Shown here: positions 50,616 through 58,792 of the stretch, piece by piece
Layout of the letters: the number at the start of each line of letters is the position of its first letter
Numbering within the stretch: the first letter of the stretch is position 1
DNA from: an uncultured Bacteroidota bacterium
GTDB lineage: Bacteria > Bacteroidota > Bacteroidia > Bacteroidales > P3
DNA: 64,000 bases
NCBI GenBank assembly: GCA_902800395.1
Contig: CADCEC010000005.1
Coordinates: 62,001 to 126,000, forward strand
Direction of reading: 5' to 3'
The notes under the pieces: model-generated
What the model was told of the DNA's origin: nothing
Databases searched by the model: none
What the model saw: the letters and a program-made list of their open reading frames with translations, nothing else
Program-made: the position numbers and the translations under genes

Positions 50616-51836
50616 TTGAGAATCGAAGGGCTCATCGCTGTACGTTATCTTTTCTCCCGCAAGCAGCGGTCGGTGGTCAATGTCATCTCGTGGATATCGC
50701 TTGTGGGACTGATGGTGAGTACTACGGCTCTCATTGTCGTTCTCTCCGTCTACAACGGTATTGGCGACATTACCAAGAACCTCTTCGGCACTTTCGACCC
50801 CGAGCTCTCCATTGAGCCCTCCCAAGGTAAGACTTTCCATACCTCAGCCCTCGACCTTCAGGAGTTCAGCACCATCGAGGGTATCGATAAGATTTCCTGC
50901 CTCACGGAGGAGATTGCTTGGATTACCCATGGGCAGAACCAGGCCATCATCAAGCTCCGTGGAGTCGACGAGCAGTATGCAGCCGTTACAGGCATAGACA
51001 CACTTGTCCTCCGTGGAAACTACACATTGGGCGATTCACAAACCCAAACCCTCATTGTCGGTGGACAAATCTTCCATGACCTTGCAATGACGATTCCTGC
51101 CACCATGCCGGCAGCAATACATATTCCCAAGCGAGGCACCACTGCTATCGGGCACACCACTGACGAAGCTTTCAATATCGGTTATGCCTATCCTGTGGCC
51201 AACTTCTTCATCCAGCAGGACATCGACCGGCAGTATGTCATCACCGACATCGACTTTGTTCGTCAGCTGATGCGCTATGATTCCGACGAGGTGACCTCTT
51301 TGGCACTCAAACTTAAACCCGATGCGGACCTCGACGAGGTGAAGCAAGCCGTTGGCGATTACCTTTCTGGCATACACGGGGGAACACCTCTAGTAGTCAA
51401 GGACCGTTATGACCAGCAACCCCTCTACTTCAAAATTTACCGTACAGAGCGTCTCGGTATCTATCTCATCCTATCCCTCATTATCCTCATCTCCACCCTT
51501 AGTCTCGTGGCCTCGCTCTCGCTGCTCATCCTCAACAAAAATGATGACATTTTCATGCTTCGCAGCATGGGGATGGAACGGCGCAACATACGTCGAGCCT
51601 TCCTTCTTGAGGGTCTCCTCATCTGTGCCATTGCCGTTGTCGCAGGATTGGTATTAGGATTCATCATCTGCTTCCTCCAGCAGCAGTTCGGCATCATCGG
51701 CATGGGTGATGGCAACTTCGTCGTCAGCGCTTTCCCCGTAGCCATGCGGGCAGTAGATTTCCTCACCACCTTCCTCCTCGTGATGGCCATTAGCGCCCTG
51801 TCGGTATCACTTACCATCAGGCGTGCCCGTATATAA
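50616..51836 (+). CDS. LolE/FtsX-type ABC transporter permease
   Basis: 406 residues. N-terminal cytoplasmic basic segment and first membrane helix (SWISLVGLMVSTTALIVVLS), a large periplasmic MacB-like domain (about 60-280), and three C-terminal helices with the FtsX consensus (MLRSMGMERRNIRRAFLLEG). Likely lipoprotein-sorting (LolCDE-like). The start is the TTG at 50616, 12 bases after rbfA. No ATPase gene is adjacent. Confidence 0.85.
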   Translation: MRIEGLIAVRYLFSRKQRSVVNVISWISLVGLMVSTTALIVVLSVYNGIGDITKNLFGTFDPELSIEPSQGKTFHTSALDLQEFSTIEGIDKISCLTEEIAWITHGQNQAIIKLRGVDEQYAAVTGIDTLVLRGNYTLGDSQTQTLIVGGQIFHDLAMTIPATMPAAIHIPKRGTTAIGHTTDEAFNIGYAYPVANFFIQQDIDRQYVITDIDFVRQLMRYDSDEVTSLALKLKPDADLDEVKQAVGDYLSGIHGGTPLVVKDRYDQQPLYFKIYRTERLGIYLILSLIILISTLSLVASLSLLILNKNDDIFMLRSMGMERRNIRRAFLLEGLLICAIAVVAGLVLGFIICFLQQQFGIIGMGDGNFVVSAFPVAMRAVDFLTTFLLVMAISALSVSLTIRRARI

Positions 51837-51840
51837 ATAA

Positions 51841-51872
51841 CCCAAACAAACAAGCAATCAAACAATCAAGCA
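51841..51872. repeat. CAATCAAA-word repeat
   Basis: AACAAACAAGCAATCAAACA, then ATCAAGCAAT, ending directly before the trpS ATG. It would form the leader and possibly the ribosome-entry region. Confidence 0.8.
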
Positions 51873-51874
51873 AT

Positions 51875-52873
51875 ATGAGCAAAGACATCGTTTGCAGCGG
51901 CATTCGCCCCACTGGCAACCTCCATCTGGGCAACTATTTCGGAGCCCTCCGCAACTTCGTGAAGATGCAGGATGAATACGACTGCTATTTCTTCATTGCC
52001 GACTATCATTCGCTGACCACGCATCCCACTCCTGGCAGCATCTATGGCGACGCCAGCAAGATTATGGCCGCTTACCTTGCCGCGGGACTTGACCCCGAGA
52101 AGGCCACCATCTACCTCCAGAGCGACCTTCCCGAGACCATCGAGCTATATCTCTTCTTCAACATGAACGCCTACCTCGGTGAACTGGAGCGCGTCACCTC
52201 CTTCAAGGACAAGGTACGCCAGAATCCCAACAACGTCAATGCCGGACTCCTCACCTATCCCACGCTGATGGCCGCCGACATCCTCATCCATAAGGCTACC
52301 AAGGTGCCCGTGGGCAAAGATCAGGAGCAGCACCTCGAGATGACCCGCACCTTTGCACAGCGCTTCAACAACATGTACGGCAGCGAAGTCTTTCCCCTGC
52401 CGCAGGCCATTGGTTCCGCCACAGGACTTGTGAAGATTCCCGCCCTCAATGGTGCTGGCAAGATGGGCAAGAGTGAGGGCGAAGCCTCTACCATCTTTCT
52501 CACCGACGAGCCCGCGGTCATCCGCAAGAAGATTATGAAAGCTAAGAGCGACAGCGGCCCCACGGAGATGAACCAGAAGAAGCCCGAAGAGATAGAAAAC
52601 CTTTTCTCGCTGTTGAAAGCCGTCTCCACGCCTGATACGGTGGAGTATTTCGACGACCTCTACAATCGCTGCCAGATACGCTACGGCGACCTGAAAAAAC
52701 AACTCGCCGAGGATATGGTGAACTTCGTCGAGCCCATGCGTCAGCGCATCCTCGAAATAGGTGCCGACCAAGAGTCTTTGCAGCGCATCTTCGACCGCGG
52801 GCGCGACAAAGCCCGCGAGAGTGCGCAGAAAACCCTTGCCGAAGTGCGGAGAGTGATTGGTTACAGAAACTAG
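51875..52873 (+). CDS. trpS: Tryptophanyl-tRNA synthetase
   Basis: 332 residues. Class I motifs: TGNLHLGNY in GIRPTGNLHLGNYFGALRNF (HIGH-like) and GKMGKSEGE (KMSKS-like). ADYHSLTTHP and the C-terminal anticodon-binding helices are normal. Ends in a terminator shared with the convergent gene. Confidence 0.97.
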   Translation: MSKDIVCSGIRPTGNLHLGNYFGALRNFVKMQDEYDCYFFIADYHSLTTHPTPGSIYGDASKIMAAYLAAGLDPEKATIYLQSDLPETIELYLFFNMNAYLGELERVTSFKDKVRQNPNNVNAGLLTYPTLMAADILIHKATKVPVGKDQEQHLEMTRTFAQRFNNMYGSEVFPLPQAIGSATGLVKIPALNGAGKMGKSEGEASTIFLTDEPAVIRKKIMKAKSDSGPTEMNQKKPEEIENLFSLLKAVSTPDTVEYFDDLYNRCQIRYGDLKKQLAEDMVNFVEPMRQRILEIGADQESLQRIFDRGRDKARESAQKTLAEVRRVIGYRN

Positions 52874-52875
52874 AT

Positions 52876-52914
52876 AAACGAAAAAAACCGCTCAATGAGC
52901 GGTTTTTTTCGTTT
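52876..52914. terminator. Bidirectional terminator
   Basis: AAACGAAAAAAACCGCTC, loop AAT, exact complement. It serves trpS (plus) and the lipoprotein at 52933 (minus). Confidence 0.9.
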
Positions 52915-52932
52915 AGGATTTTGCTTTCGCTA

Positions 52933-53151
52933 TTATTCAGCAACGGTAGCAGTCTCCTCAGCAGCAGCCTCGACAGCGGTGGTGTCGGCAGCAGCAGCGG
53001 CCTCGGCCTCAGCCTGAGCGGCGGCCTCGACAGCAGCGATGGAGTCGGCCTTAGCGGCGGAGTCGATGGAATCCTGGTTGGTGGTGTTGGTGCTGCAAGC
53101 GGCAAAACCAAACATGCTAGCGATAGCGAGAGTAAAGATAACTTTCTTCAT
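52933..53151 (-). CDS. Small Ala/Glu-rich lipoprotein
   Basis: 72 residues from the ATG at 53151 (MKKVIFTLAIASMFGFAACS), lipobox Cys19. The mature part is almost only Ala, Glu, Asp, Ser and Thr (for example AAVEAAAQAEAEAAAAADTT), probably an extended or helical spacer on the membrane. No family recognised. Confidence 0.75.
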   Translation of the reverse strand: MKKVIFTLAIASMFGFAACSTNTTNQDSIDSAAKADSIAAVEAAAQAEAEAAAAADTTAVEAAAEETATVAE

Positions 53152-53238
53152 TTTTGATTTAATTTTTAATTGTTTATAATTTTTTAATTGTTTTCTTTTT
53201 CGCGTTTTCAGGAACTGTTTTTTCCTCGAAAACGGGTG

Positions 53239-53246
53239 CAAAAGTA
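53239..53246 (-). promoter_or_regulatory. Promoter -7 element of the small lipoprotein gene
   Basis: TACTTTTG on the minus strand, 88 bases upstream of the ATG. Confidence 0.6.
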
Positions 53247-53259
53247 CAACTAATTCCAA

Positions 53260-53525
53260 AAGTGTTAAAAAATAAAGTTCAAATAAATGTTAAAATTTAT
53301 ACAATTAACTAATAATCAATGTTATAAATTTTCATTTTCAGGCAAATTTTTTCTATTTAGAGTGCGTTTTTCTGTTTTTTGGGGTGCTAAAACGGGTAAA
53401 ATCGGACCTCTTTTTTACTTCTTTTCAACCTACACATCCTTAGTCATTTCGACCTCTGTTCTACCATTGTTCTACCATTTTTATGGTAAAACAATGAAAG
53501 AACATTGTGAAAACAGAATAATAAA
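53260..53525. other. AT-rich gap without a supported gene
   Basis: A plus-strand open frame (53287-53562) has no recognisable pattern and overlaps the rnfA terminator. The stretch contains an inverted repeat (53465-53496) and a second GGACCTCTTTTTT run near 53403. Confidence 0.6.
53465..53496. repeat. Inverted repeat of GTTCTACCAT words
   Basis: CATTGTTCTACCAT and ATGGTAAAACAATG (one mismatch) around TTTT. A further GTTCTACCAT word lies just left. Confidence 0.75.
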
Positions 53526-53547
53526 AGAGGTCCCTGGGGAGACCTCT
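53526..53547 (-). terminator. Terminator of rnfA
   Basis: AGAGGTC and GACCTCT around an 8-base loop. On the minus strand it is followed by TTTATTATTC, 33 bases after the rnfA stop. Confidence 0.75.
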
Positions 53548-53579
53548 ATACTTATTTATTAATAATGTATTCACTTCGC

Positions 53580-54167
53580 TTACGGCAGGGGTACCAGATT
53601 GCTGAAGCCCATGAAGGCCATTGCCAGGATGCCGGCGGTGACGAGGGCGATGGGCACACCTTTCATTCCCTTGGGGGTGCCAGTGAGCTCCAGCTGTTCA
53701 CGGATGCCGGCGAAGATGACCAATGCCAGGGTGAAACCCACGGCGATGCTGGCGGCATAGATGATGCTCTGGATGAGACTCATGTCTTTCTGGATGACCA
53801 GAATGGCCACACCGAGGACAGCGCAGTTGGTGGTAATCAGGGGCAGAAAGACGCCCAGCGCCTGATAGAGTGCCGGAGCGATTTTCTTGAGCACAATCTC
53901 CACCATCTGCACCAGGGCGGCAATGACGAGGATGTAGGCAATGGTCTGCATGTACTGCAGATTGAGGGGCACCAGCACATACTGCATGATGAGGTAGGTC
54001 ACCAAGGTGGCCAGCAGCATCACGAAGAGTACGGCACCACCCATGCCGACAGAACTTTTCACATCTTTCGACACACCCAGGAAGGGGCAGATGCCGAGGA
54101 ACTGGGCCAGCACTACGTTGTTCACGAAGATGGCTCCGATGATAAGGGCGAATATCGAGATACTCAT
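53580..54167 (-). CDS. rnfA: Ion-translocating oxidoreductase subunit RnfA/RsxA
   Basis: 195 residues, six membrane helices. Begins with AIFVNNVVLAQFLGICPFLG and carries TNCAVLGVAI, both diagnostic of RnfA/RsxA. The subunit carries electrons and moves ions in the Rnf complex. It stands alone with its own promoter (54216-54223) and terminator; the other rnf genes are not adjacent. Confidence 0.93.
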   Translation of the reverse strand: MSISIFALIIGAIFVNNVVLAQFLGICPFLGVSKDVKSSVGMGGAVLFVMLLATLVTYLIMQYVLVPLNLQYMQTIAYILVIAALVQMVEIVLKKIAPALYQALGVFLPLITTNCAVLGVAILVIQKDMSLIQSIIYAASIAVGFTLALVIFAGIREQLELTGTPKGMKGVPIALVTAGILAMAFMGFSNLVPLP

Positions 54168-54215
54168 TTTTTAATTCGTTATTTCGTTATTATGTAGTTG
54201 CTCTATTTCGAACTG

Positions 54216-54223
54216 CAAAAGTA
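54216..54223 (-). promoter_or_regulatory. Promoter -7 element of rnfA
   Basis: TACTTTTG on the minus strand, 49 bases upstream of the rnfA ATG. Confidence 0.65.
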
Positions 54224-54333
54224 CGAACTTTTTCTGAACTGACCAAAATTTTTTTCTTTAAGCGTTAAACGTTCTGCCTAGATCCATAGGAAACACGGCC
54301 TGCGACCAACGTTGAGCAAACCAGTAAACGTTA

Positions 54334-56103
54334 CTATTCCACCCATCCCAGGACATCGCCTTTCTTCACCATCTGGCCTTGTTTGGCGCAGGTGTCGATA
54401 ATCTTTCCGCCCTTGAGTGCCACGAGGGGCATCAGGGCGTAGGAAGCCTCGATATGGGCGATGGTGTCGCCTTCTTTCACCGTGGTGCCGGGAGCGGGAG
54501 CGGTGCTCTGGTCGTCGAAGTTCACCTCCCACAGCAGGCGGCCCGTAGCGTCAGCCACGATGGGAGTGGCGTTGGGATGTTTGGGAGTGATGTAGTTAAG
54601 GGCGATACTCTCGGCGGTAGCAGGAGCCTTGGGAGCGTCTTTCTCGGCGCGCAGTTGTGCCACCTCCTTGTTGAAGCGCTCTTTGGCAAGGCCCGACTTG
54701 TAGTCGCGGTACTGACGGTCGTGCATAGCCAGCTCGAAGAGTTCTTCGTCGTCCTCACCGCGGTCCCAGCCGTTCTCCTCCATCTCCTTGATGTATTCGG
54801 GCAGTGCATCGGGGTAGGCATCCTGCGGGTTGCCGTCATAGAACTCCATGTTGTTCTGCTTGGCGAGCTCGATGATTTCGGGAGCCAAGGGGCCAGGCAG
54901 CTTGCCGGCACGACCGAGAATCATGCTCCAGCTGTCCTTGTCTATCTGACTGAAACGAGGTTTCCCCTGAGCCATAGAGAGAAGGTTCATCACGGCGATA
55001 TTCTTGGTGTATTGGCTGAAGGGAGTTACCAAGGGAGGATAACCCAGCATAGGCCAGATGTGCTCCACTTCCTGGAACAGCTGCACCGTCAACTCCTCGA
55101 AACTCACTTCGGGCTTACCGCTCTTCTTGAGGGCCATGTTGATGGCACCGTGAACACCACGGAGGTCGCTCATCATAGAGCCCATCATGCCACCAGGCAG
55201 GCCGCATCCCACCAACAGTGAGGTGCTCACGCGGTTGCCAGGATTGATGTAGAGACCCAGGAAGTCGTCGATGAATTCCTGCGTCAGCTTGCGGGCCTCC
55301 ATATAGGCGTCCATGTTGATATCCTTCACCAGGAATCCTGCATCCTTGAGCATGGCCTGCACGCTGATGACGTCGGGATGCACCATGCCCCACGAAAGGG
55401 GTTCCATGGCGCAGTCGATGACGTCGGCACCGGCCTGAGCCACCATGAGGGTGCTGGCCATCGAGAGGCCGGGACCCGTATGGCCGTGGTACTGCACCTT
55501 GATGTGGGGGTACTTGGTCTTGATTTCGTGTACCAGACGGCCGAGGGTGGCTGGACGGCCCACACCGGCCATGTCTTTCAGGCAAATCTCGTCGGCACCG
55601 AACTCGACGAGATTGTCGACGATACCCATGTAGTACTCCACGGTGTGGACGGGTGAGTGGGTAATGGAGAGGGCGGCCTGCGAAATCATGCCGGCCTCCT
55701 TGGCGTACTTCACGCTGAGCTCCAAGTTGCGGGGGTCGTTCAATCCGCAGAATGAACGCATGATGTCGACACCCTGGGCTTTCTTCACCTTAGCCATCAG
55801 TTGGCGCACATCCTTGGGCACGCCGTACATGCGGAGGCCGTTCAAAGCACGCTCCAGCATATGGGTCTGGATGCCGGCCTTGTTGAAAGCTTTCGTCCAG
55901 GCACGGACAGACTTGTTGGGGTTCTCGCCGTACATCAGGTTTACCTGCTCGAAGGCACCGCCATTGGTCTCGATGCGGTCGAAACAACCCATGTCGACAA
56001 TCACGGGAGCGATGCGCTCCAGTTGGTCCACACGGGGCTGGTATTTTCCGCTCGACTGCCACATGTCGCGGTACACCAGACTGAATTTTATCTCTTTGTT
56101 CAT
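54334..56103 (-). CDS. Oxaloacetate decarboxylase/pyruvate carboxylase-type alpha subunit
   Basis: 589 residues from the ATG at 56103. Carboxyltransferase domain: FSLVYRDMWQSSGKYQPR, MRSFCGLNDPRN, DEICLKDMAG and VQYHGHTGPGLSMASTLMVA. A conserved second carboxylase domain follows, then a C-terminal biotinyl-type fold (about 525-589). The biotin-lysine motif AMKM is not seen; the place reads IEASYALMP, so this domain probably carries no biotin, or a different protein does. The partner beta/gamma subunits are not adjacent. A leader hairpin (CCCCATT/AATGGGG) precedes the gene. Confidence 0.88.
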   Translation of the reverse strand: MNKEIKFSLVYRDMWQSSGKYQPRVDQLERIAPVIVDMGCFDRIETNGGAFEQVNLMYGENPNKSVRAWTKAFNKAGIQTHMLERALNGLRMYGVPKDVRQLMAKVKKAQGVDIMRSFCGLNDPRNLELSVKYAKEAGMISQAALSITHSPVHTVEYYMGIVDNLVEFGADEICLKDMAGVGRPATLGRLVHEIKTKYPHIKVQYHGHTGPGLSMASTLMVAQAGADVIDCAMEPLSWGMVHPDVISVQAMLKDAGFLVKDINMDAYMEARKLTQEFIDDFLGLYINPGNRVSTSLLVGCGLPGGMMGSMMSDLRGVHGAINMALKKSGKPEVSFEELTVQLFQEVEHIWPMLGYPPLVTPFSQYTKNIAVMNLLSMAQGKPRFSQIDKDSWSMILGRAGKLPGPLAPEIIELAKQNNMEFYDGNPQDAYPDALPEYIKEMEENGWDRGEDDEELFELAMHDRQYRDYKSGLAKERFNKEVAQLRAEKDAPKAPATAESIALNYITPKHPNATPIVADATGRLLWEVNFDDQSTAPAPGTTVKEGDTIAHIEASYALMPLVALKGGKIIDTCAKQGQMVKKGDVLGWVE

Positions 56104-56160
56104 ATTGTAACCTATTGAATCAAAAAACAATACCCCATTCTATCATAAAATGGGGAAGTG

Positions 56161-56168
56161 CAAATATA
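56161..56168 (-). promoter_or_regulatory. Promoter -7 element of the decarboxylase gene
   Basis: TATATTTG on the minus strand, 58 bases upstream of the ATG at 56103. It is divergent from the NUDIX promoter at 56210. Confidence 0.65.
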
Positions 56169-56209
56169 CAAACTTTTTTATAAATACATTGTTCCTTGAA
56201 AAAAAATCG

Positions 56210-56217
56210 TATTTTTG
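56210..56217 (+). promoter_or_regulatory. Promoter -7 element of the NUDIX gene
   Basis: TATTTTTG followed by CATTTC, 20 bases upstream of the ATG at 56238. Confidence 0.65.
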
Positions 56218-56237
56218 CATTTCAAAACCGGAGACAG

Positions 56238-56729
56238 ATGGCAACAGAAGGGAAATACATTTATGATTATCCGCGGCCGATGCTGACGGCCGACTGCATG
56301 GTGGTAAACGACCGCAACGAGGTGCTACTGGTGCGGCGAGGCAACGACCCCTATAAAGGGTGTTGGGCACTTCCGGGCGGTTTTATGGAGATGGACGAGA
56401 CCCTCGAGCATTGCGCTGTCCGTGAACTCGAGGAAGAGACGGGTCTGAAGGTCGACGAGCAGGATATCCGCCTGATAGGTGTCTACAGTGCCCCCGACCG
56501 CGACCCGCGAGGCCGAACGGTGACAGCGGCGTATGCTGTAAGTAGAAAGTGGGAATCAGCACCCCGAAGGGGAACTGAACACCTTGGAAAAGAAAAAAAA
56601 TGTAGTGAAGAAATCGGAAAACCCGTGGCTGGCGATGATGCTGCCGAAGTTCGTTGGTGGCCTCTTAACGCGCTTCCTAAACTGGCTTTCGACCACGCTC
56701 AGATTGTGTCAGACGGACAGCGATTGTAA
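56238..56729 (+). CDS. NUDIX hydrolase with an in-frame repeat insertion
   Basis: 163 residues from the ATG at 56238. The NUDIX box is GGFMEMDETLEHCAVRELEE, then ETGL (about 51-74). It hydrolyses a nucleoside diphosphate derivative. After TVTAAYAV the sequence leaves the family: RKWESAPRRGTEHLGKEKK and CSEEIG (about 102-126) come from an inserted repeat (56539-56610), then family sequence resumes at KPVAGDDAAEVRWWPL. Conserved parts are intact, so activity is likely. The 3' end overlaps the convergent PHP gene by 21 bases. Confidence 0.85.
   Translation: MATEGKYIYDYPRPMLTADCMVVNDRNEVLLVRRGNDPYKGCWALPGGFMEMDETLEHCAVRELEEETGLKVDEQDIRLIGVYSAPDRDPRGRTVTAAYAVSRKWESAPRRGTEHLGKEKKCSEEIGKPVAGDDAAEVRWWPLNALPKLAFDHAQIVSDGQRL
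56539..56610 (+). repeat. CCCCGAAGGGG-type repeat in the NUDIX gene
   Basis: GTAAGTAGAAAGTGGGAATC, then AGCACCCCGAAGGGGAACTG and AACACCTTGGAAAAG. It shares the CGAAGGGGAACTGAACACCT core with 41900 and 42022. Here the inserted length keeps the reading frame open. Confidence 0.75.
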
Positions 56730-57527
56730 CACATCGCGATAATTAATCTCTTTTAGGTATTCATAGGCGCCTTCGGTGCGCAGCAGGTCTTCGGGAGCGT
56801 GGGCGTCGGTGCTGACGATGACGGGGATGCGGAGGGATTTCATCTCTTGGATGAGCCACTTGCCAGGGTAATAGTCGGCATGACGGCCTTTGTAAATACC
56901 ACGAGTGTTAATCTCGCAGATGAGGTCTAAATCTTTGATGAGGTGGATGGTCTCGAGGGCGAGGTCGCGGTACCATTTTTCGTCCTCAGTAAAATAGCGG
57001 TCGCGGTTGTGCATCACAATCTTGTCGGGATGACCGACGATGGTGGGGTGGTTCTTCTCCAGCATGGCGTTTTGTTGGTGGAAATAGGCACGGACAGCGC
57101 GGCGGATGTCGCCGTTGAAGAGTCGGAAGAGGCCGTCGTCGTAGCGTTCCCAGCGAGGCCCGTCGATGAACCACAAATTCTCGTCCCCCTGCGGCGTATT
57201 GCTGGCGGGGATGAGATGGACGCTGCCAATGGTGTACTCGAGTTGGCCTTGTTCTATCAGTGAGGAAAAATCCTCGAGCATACCGGGAACATAGTCCATT
57301 TCAAGGCCTAGATAGATTTTGATGCGGTCGGCATATTCCGTCTTGAGGGCACGGATTTCGTTGCAGTAACCTTCGTAGTCGGTGATAGAGAAAGTGTTCT
57401 CGAAGGGCAGCGGACAGTGACCAGTGAATCCCAAGGCAGTGAACCCATGGGCGATGGCGAATTCCACCATCTCGCGCGGCGTGGCCTTGCCATCGCAGTA
57501 ACAGGAGTGTGTATGATAGTTGGTCAT
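56709..57527 (-). CDS. PHP-family histidinol-phosphatase
   Basis: 272 residues. Metal-binding NYHTHSCYCDG at the start, GFTGHCPLPF, LGLEMDYVPG, TIGSVHLI, IVGHPDKI, CEINTRGI and the final VSTDAHAPEDL. This is the HisK/HisJ type that removes phosphate from histidinol phosphate, or a related PHP phosphoesterase. No other histidine gene is near. Confidence 0.9.
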   Translation of the reverse strand: MTNYHTHSCYCDGKATPREMVEFAIAHGFTALGFTGHCPLPFENTFSITDYEGYCNEIRALKTEYADRIKIYLGLEMDYVPGMLEDFSSLIEQGQLEYTIGSVHLIPASNTPQGDENLWFIDGPRWERYDDGLFRLFNGDIRRAVRAYFHQQNAMLEKNHPTIVGHPDKIVMHNRDRYFTEDEKWYRDLALETIHLIKDLDLICEINTRGIYKGRHADYYPGKWLIQEMKSLRIPVIVSTDAHAPEDLLRTEGAYEYLKEINYRDVLQSLSV

Positions 57528-57549
57528 CTTAGTTCTTAGCTCTTACTTC
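57528..57549. repeat. TTAGCTC-word repeat
   Basis: CTTAGTTCTTAGCTCTTAC in the gap between the PHP gene and the barrel gene. Same family as 10697 and 59491. Confidence 0.7.
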
Positions 57550-58792
57550 AAAAGGCATACGTCATGCTGAGTGAGAGGCGCAGGTTCCCGACAGGTTCGT
57601 CATATCCGGCGCGGGTATATTCTGCCTCGCCGGTGAAGGAGAGACCGTTACCGGTCAGATAGGTCAGTCGCGGCTGGATGCGCCAGAGGTACTCTATGTC
57701 GTGACCGCGGCCGAAGCAGTGGACGAAGTTGGCGTTGCCATAGTCGAGGTTTTTGGCAAAGCCAAGGAAGATTCCTGGTCGCCAATGTCCGTTGTTACGC
57801 TCGATATCGAGCCAGACGGTGTTGAAATGCCAGTCCTTGAAGGTGCTGTCGGCCAGCATCAAGTAGCCGCCAAGGGAGCAGCCTTCGTAGAGGCTGTTGT
57901 TGAGAAGGGTCTGGGCTTTGAAGGTAACGGGACCAATGTTGGCTTTGCCGAAGAGAGACCAAGAGAAGGAGGAGTAGAGGTCGGTGGAGGGTTGCTCGGT
58001 GGTGTAAACCGTCTGTACTTGAGGCTGGATGGTCTTGAGGTTGACGGCAGCACCGAAGAAGATATCTTCTCCACGGAAACGCAGCTGGGCGTTCAACTCT
58101 GGTACAAGACTGTGGCGGGTGAAGAGGGTGCTGGAGGCGGGAGCGCCATTGAGGAGTCCCTGGCTCATATTGTCGAGCTGCCAGGAGGCAGCAGCCACGA
58201 ACTCGATGCCGAGAAAGTAATACTCATAGCGCACTTGCGGCTGACGGGCATAGCAGTGGAAGGGAGCACCCATGTTCAGCGGGTTGGTCATCGGCATAAT
58301 CTCATGGATGACCATGGGGTACCAGTATTGGCCAGCCAGCAGTCGGTGGCTAGAGATGAGGACATCATATTCGCGGGAGCCTTTTGAGATTTTGCGACGG
58401 TTTTCCCATAGCATGTCAATGTAAGCATGCCTCAACCGCAGGTCGTTGATGGTGGCGTTGGTCGAGCCGGTGAAGTCGCCCTCGATATAGGCGGAGGTTT
58501 TAGCCCCCAGCATCTCGGGCCCCGTGATGCGGAGTCCCAGGCGGGCGGTGATGGCCAACATATCGGCCTGCCAGCCGTCGTTGATGTCGTTGCCGAGACT
58601 GTCGCGCAGGATGGGCTTGGGGTAGAAGAGCATCATGTCCTCGCGTCCACCTACCACCGAGCGGCTGTCAGCGTAATAGTGGGGATTGACGAAACCGTGC
58701 CAATCCAAGCTGAAGCCCTGAGCACGTATAGTTCCTATGGTACCTATAGTGACTATAGCTACTATAGCCACCATCTTCCCTATCTTTTTCAT
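57548..58792 (-). CDS. Outer-membrane beta-barrel protein
   Basis: 414 residues from the ATG at 58792. Strands alternate through to NLRLSLSMTYAF, and the part after the signal (FSLDWHGFVNPHYYADSRSV) is barrel-like. The signal peptide (MVAIVAIVTIGTIGTIRAQG) is encoded by a 9-base repeat of CTATAGTN words (58727-58772), period nine, so it keeps its frame. Coupled to the preceding membrane-protein gene by ATGA. The transported substrate is unknown. Confidence 0.78.
   Translation of the reverse strand: MKKIGKMVAIVAIVTIGTIGTIRAQGFSLDWHGFVNPHYYADSRSVVGGREDMMLFYPKPILRDSLGNDINDGWQADMLAITARLGLRITGPEMLGAKTSAYIEGDFTGSTNATINDLRLRHAYIDMLWENRRKISKGSREYDVLISSHRLLAGQYWYPMVIHEIMPMTNPLNMGAPFHCYARQPQVRYEYYFLGIEFVAAASWQLDNMSQGLLNGAPASSTLFTRHSLVPELNAQLRFRGEDIFFGAAVNLKTIQPQVQTVYTTEQPSTDLYSSFSWSLFGKANIGPVTFKAQTLLNNSLYEGCSLGGYLMLADSTFKDWHFNTVWLDIERNNGHWRPGIFLGFAKNLDYGNANFVHCFGRGHDIEYLWRIQPRLTYLTGNGLSFTGEAEYTRAGYDEPVGNLRLSLSMTYAF
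58727..58772. repeat. 9-base CTATAG repeat in a signal peptide
   Basis: TATAGTTCCTATGGTACC, then TATAGTGACTATAGCTAC and TATAGCCACC. Period nine, so it is frame-preserving, unlike the 7- and 8-base families. It encodes the hydrophobic signal core AIVAIVTIGTIGTI. Confidence 0.8.

Noticed and set aside
53287-53562. Plus-strand frame of 91 codons in an AT-rich gap
   Set aside because: Phe/Tyr-rich from base composition, no pattern, overlaps the rnfA terminator.
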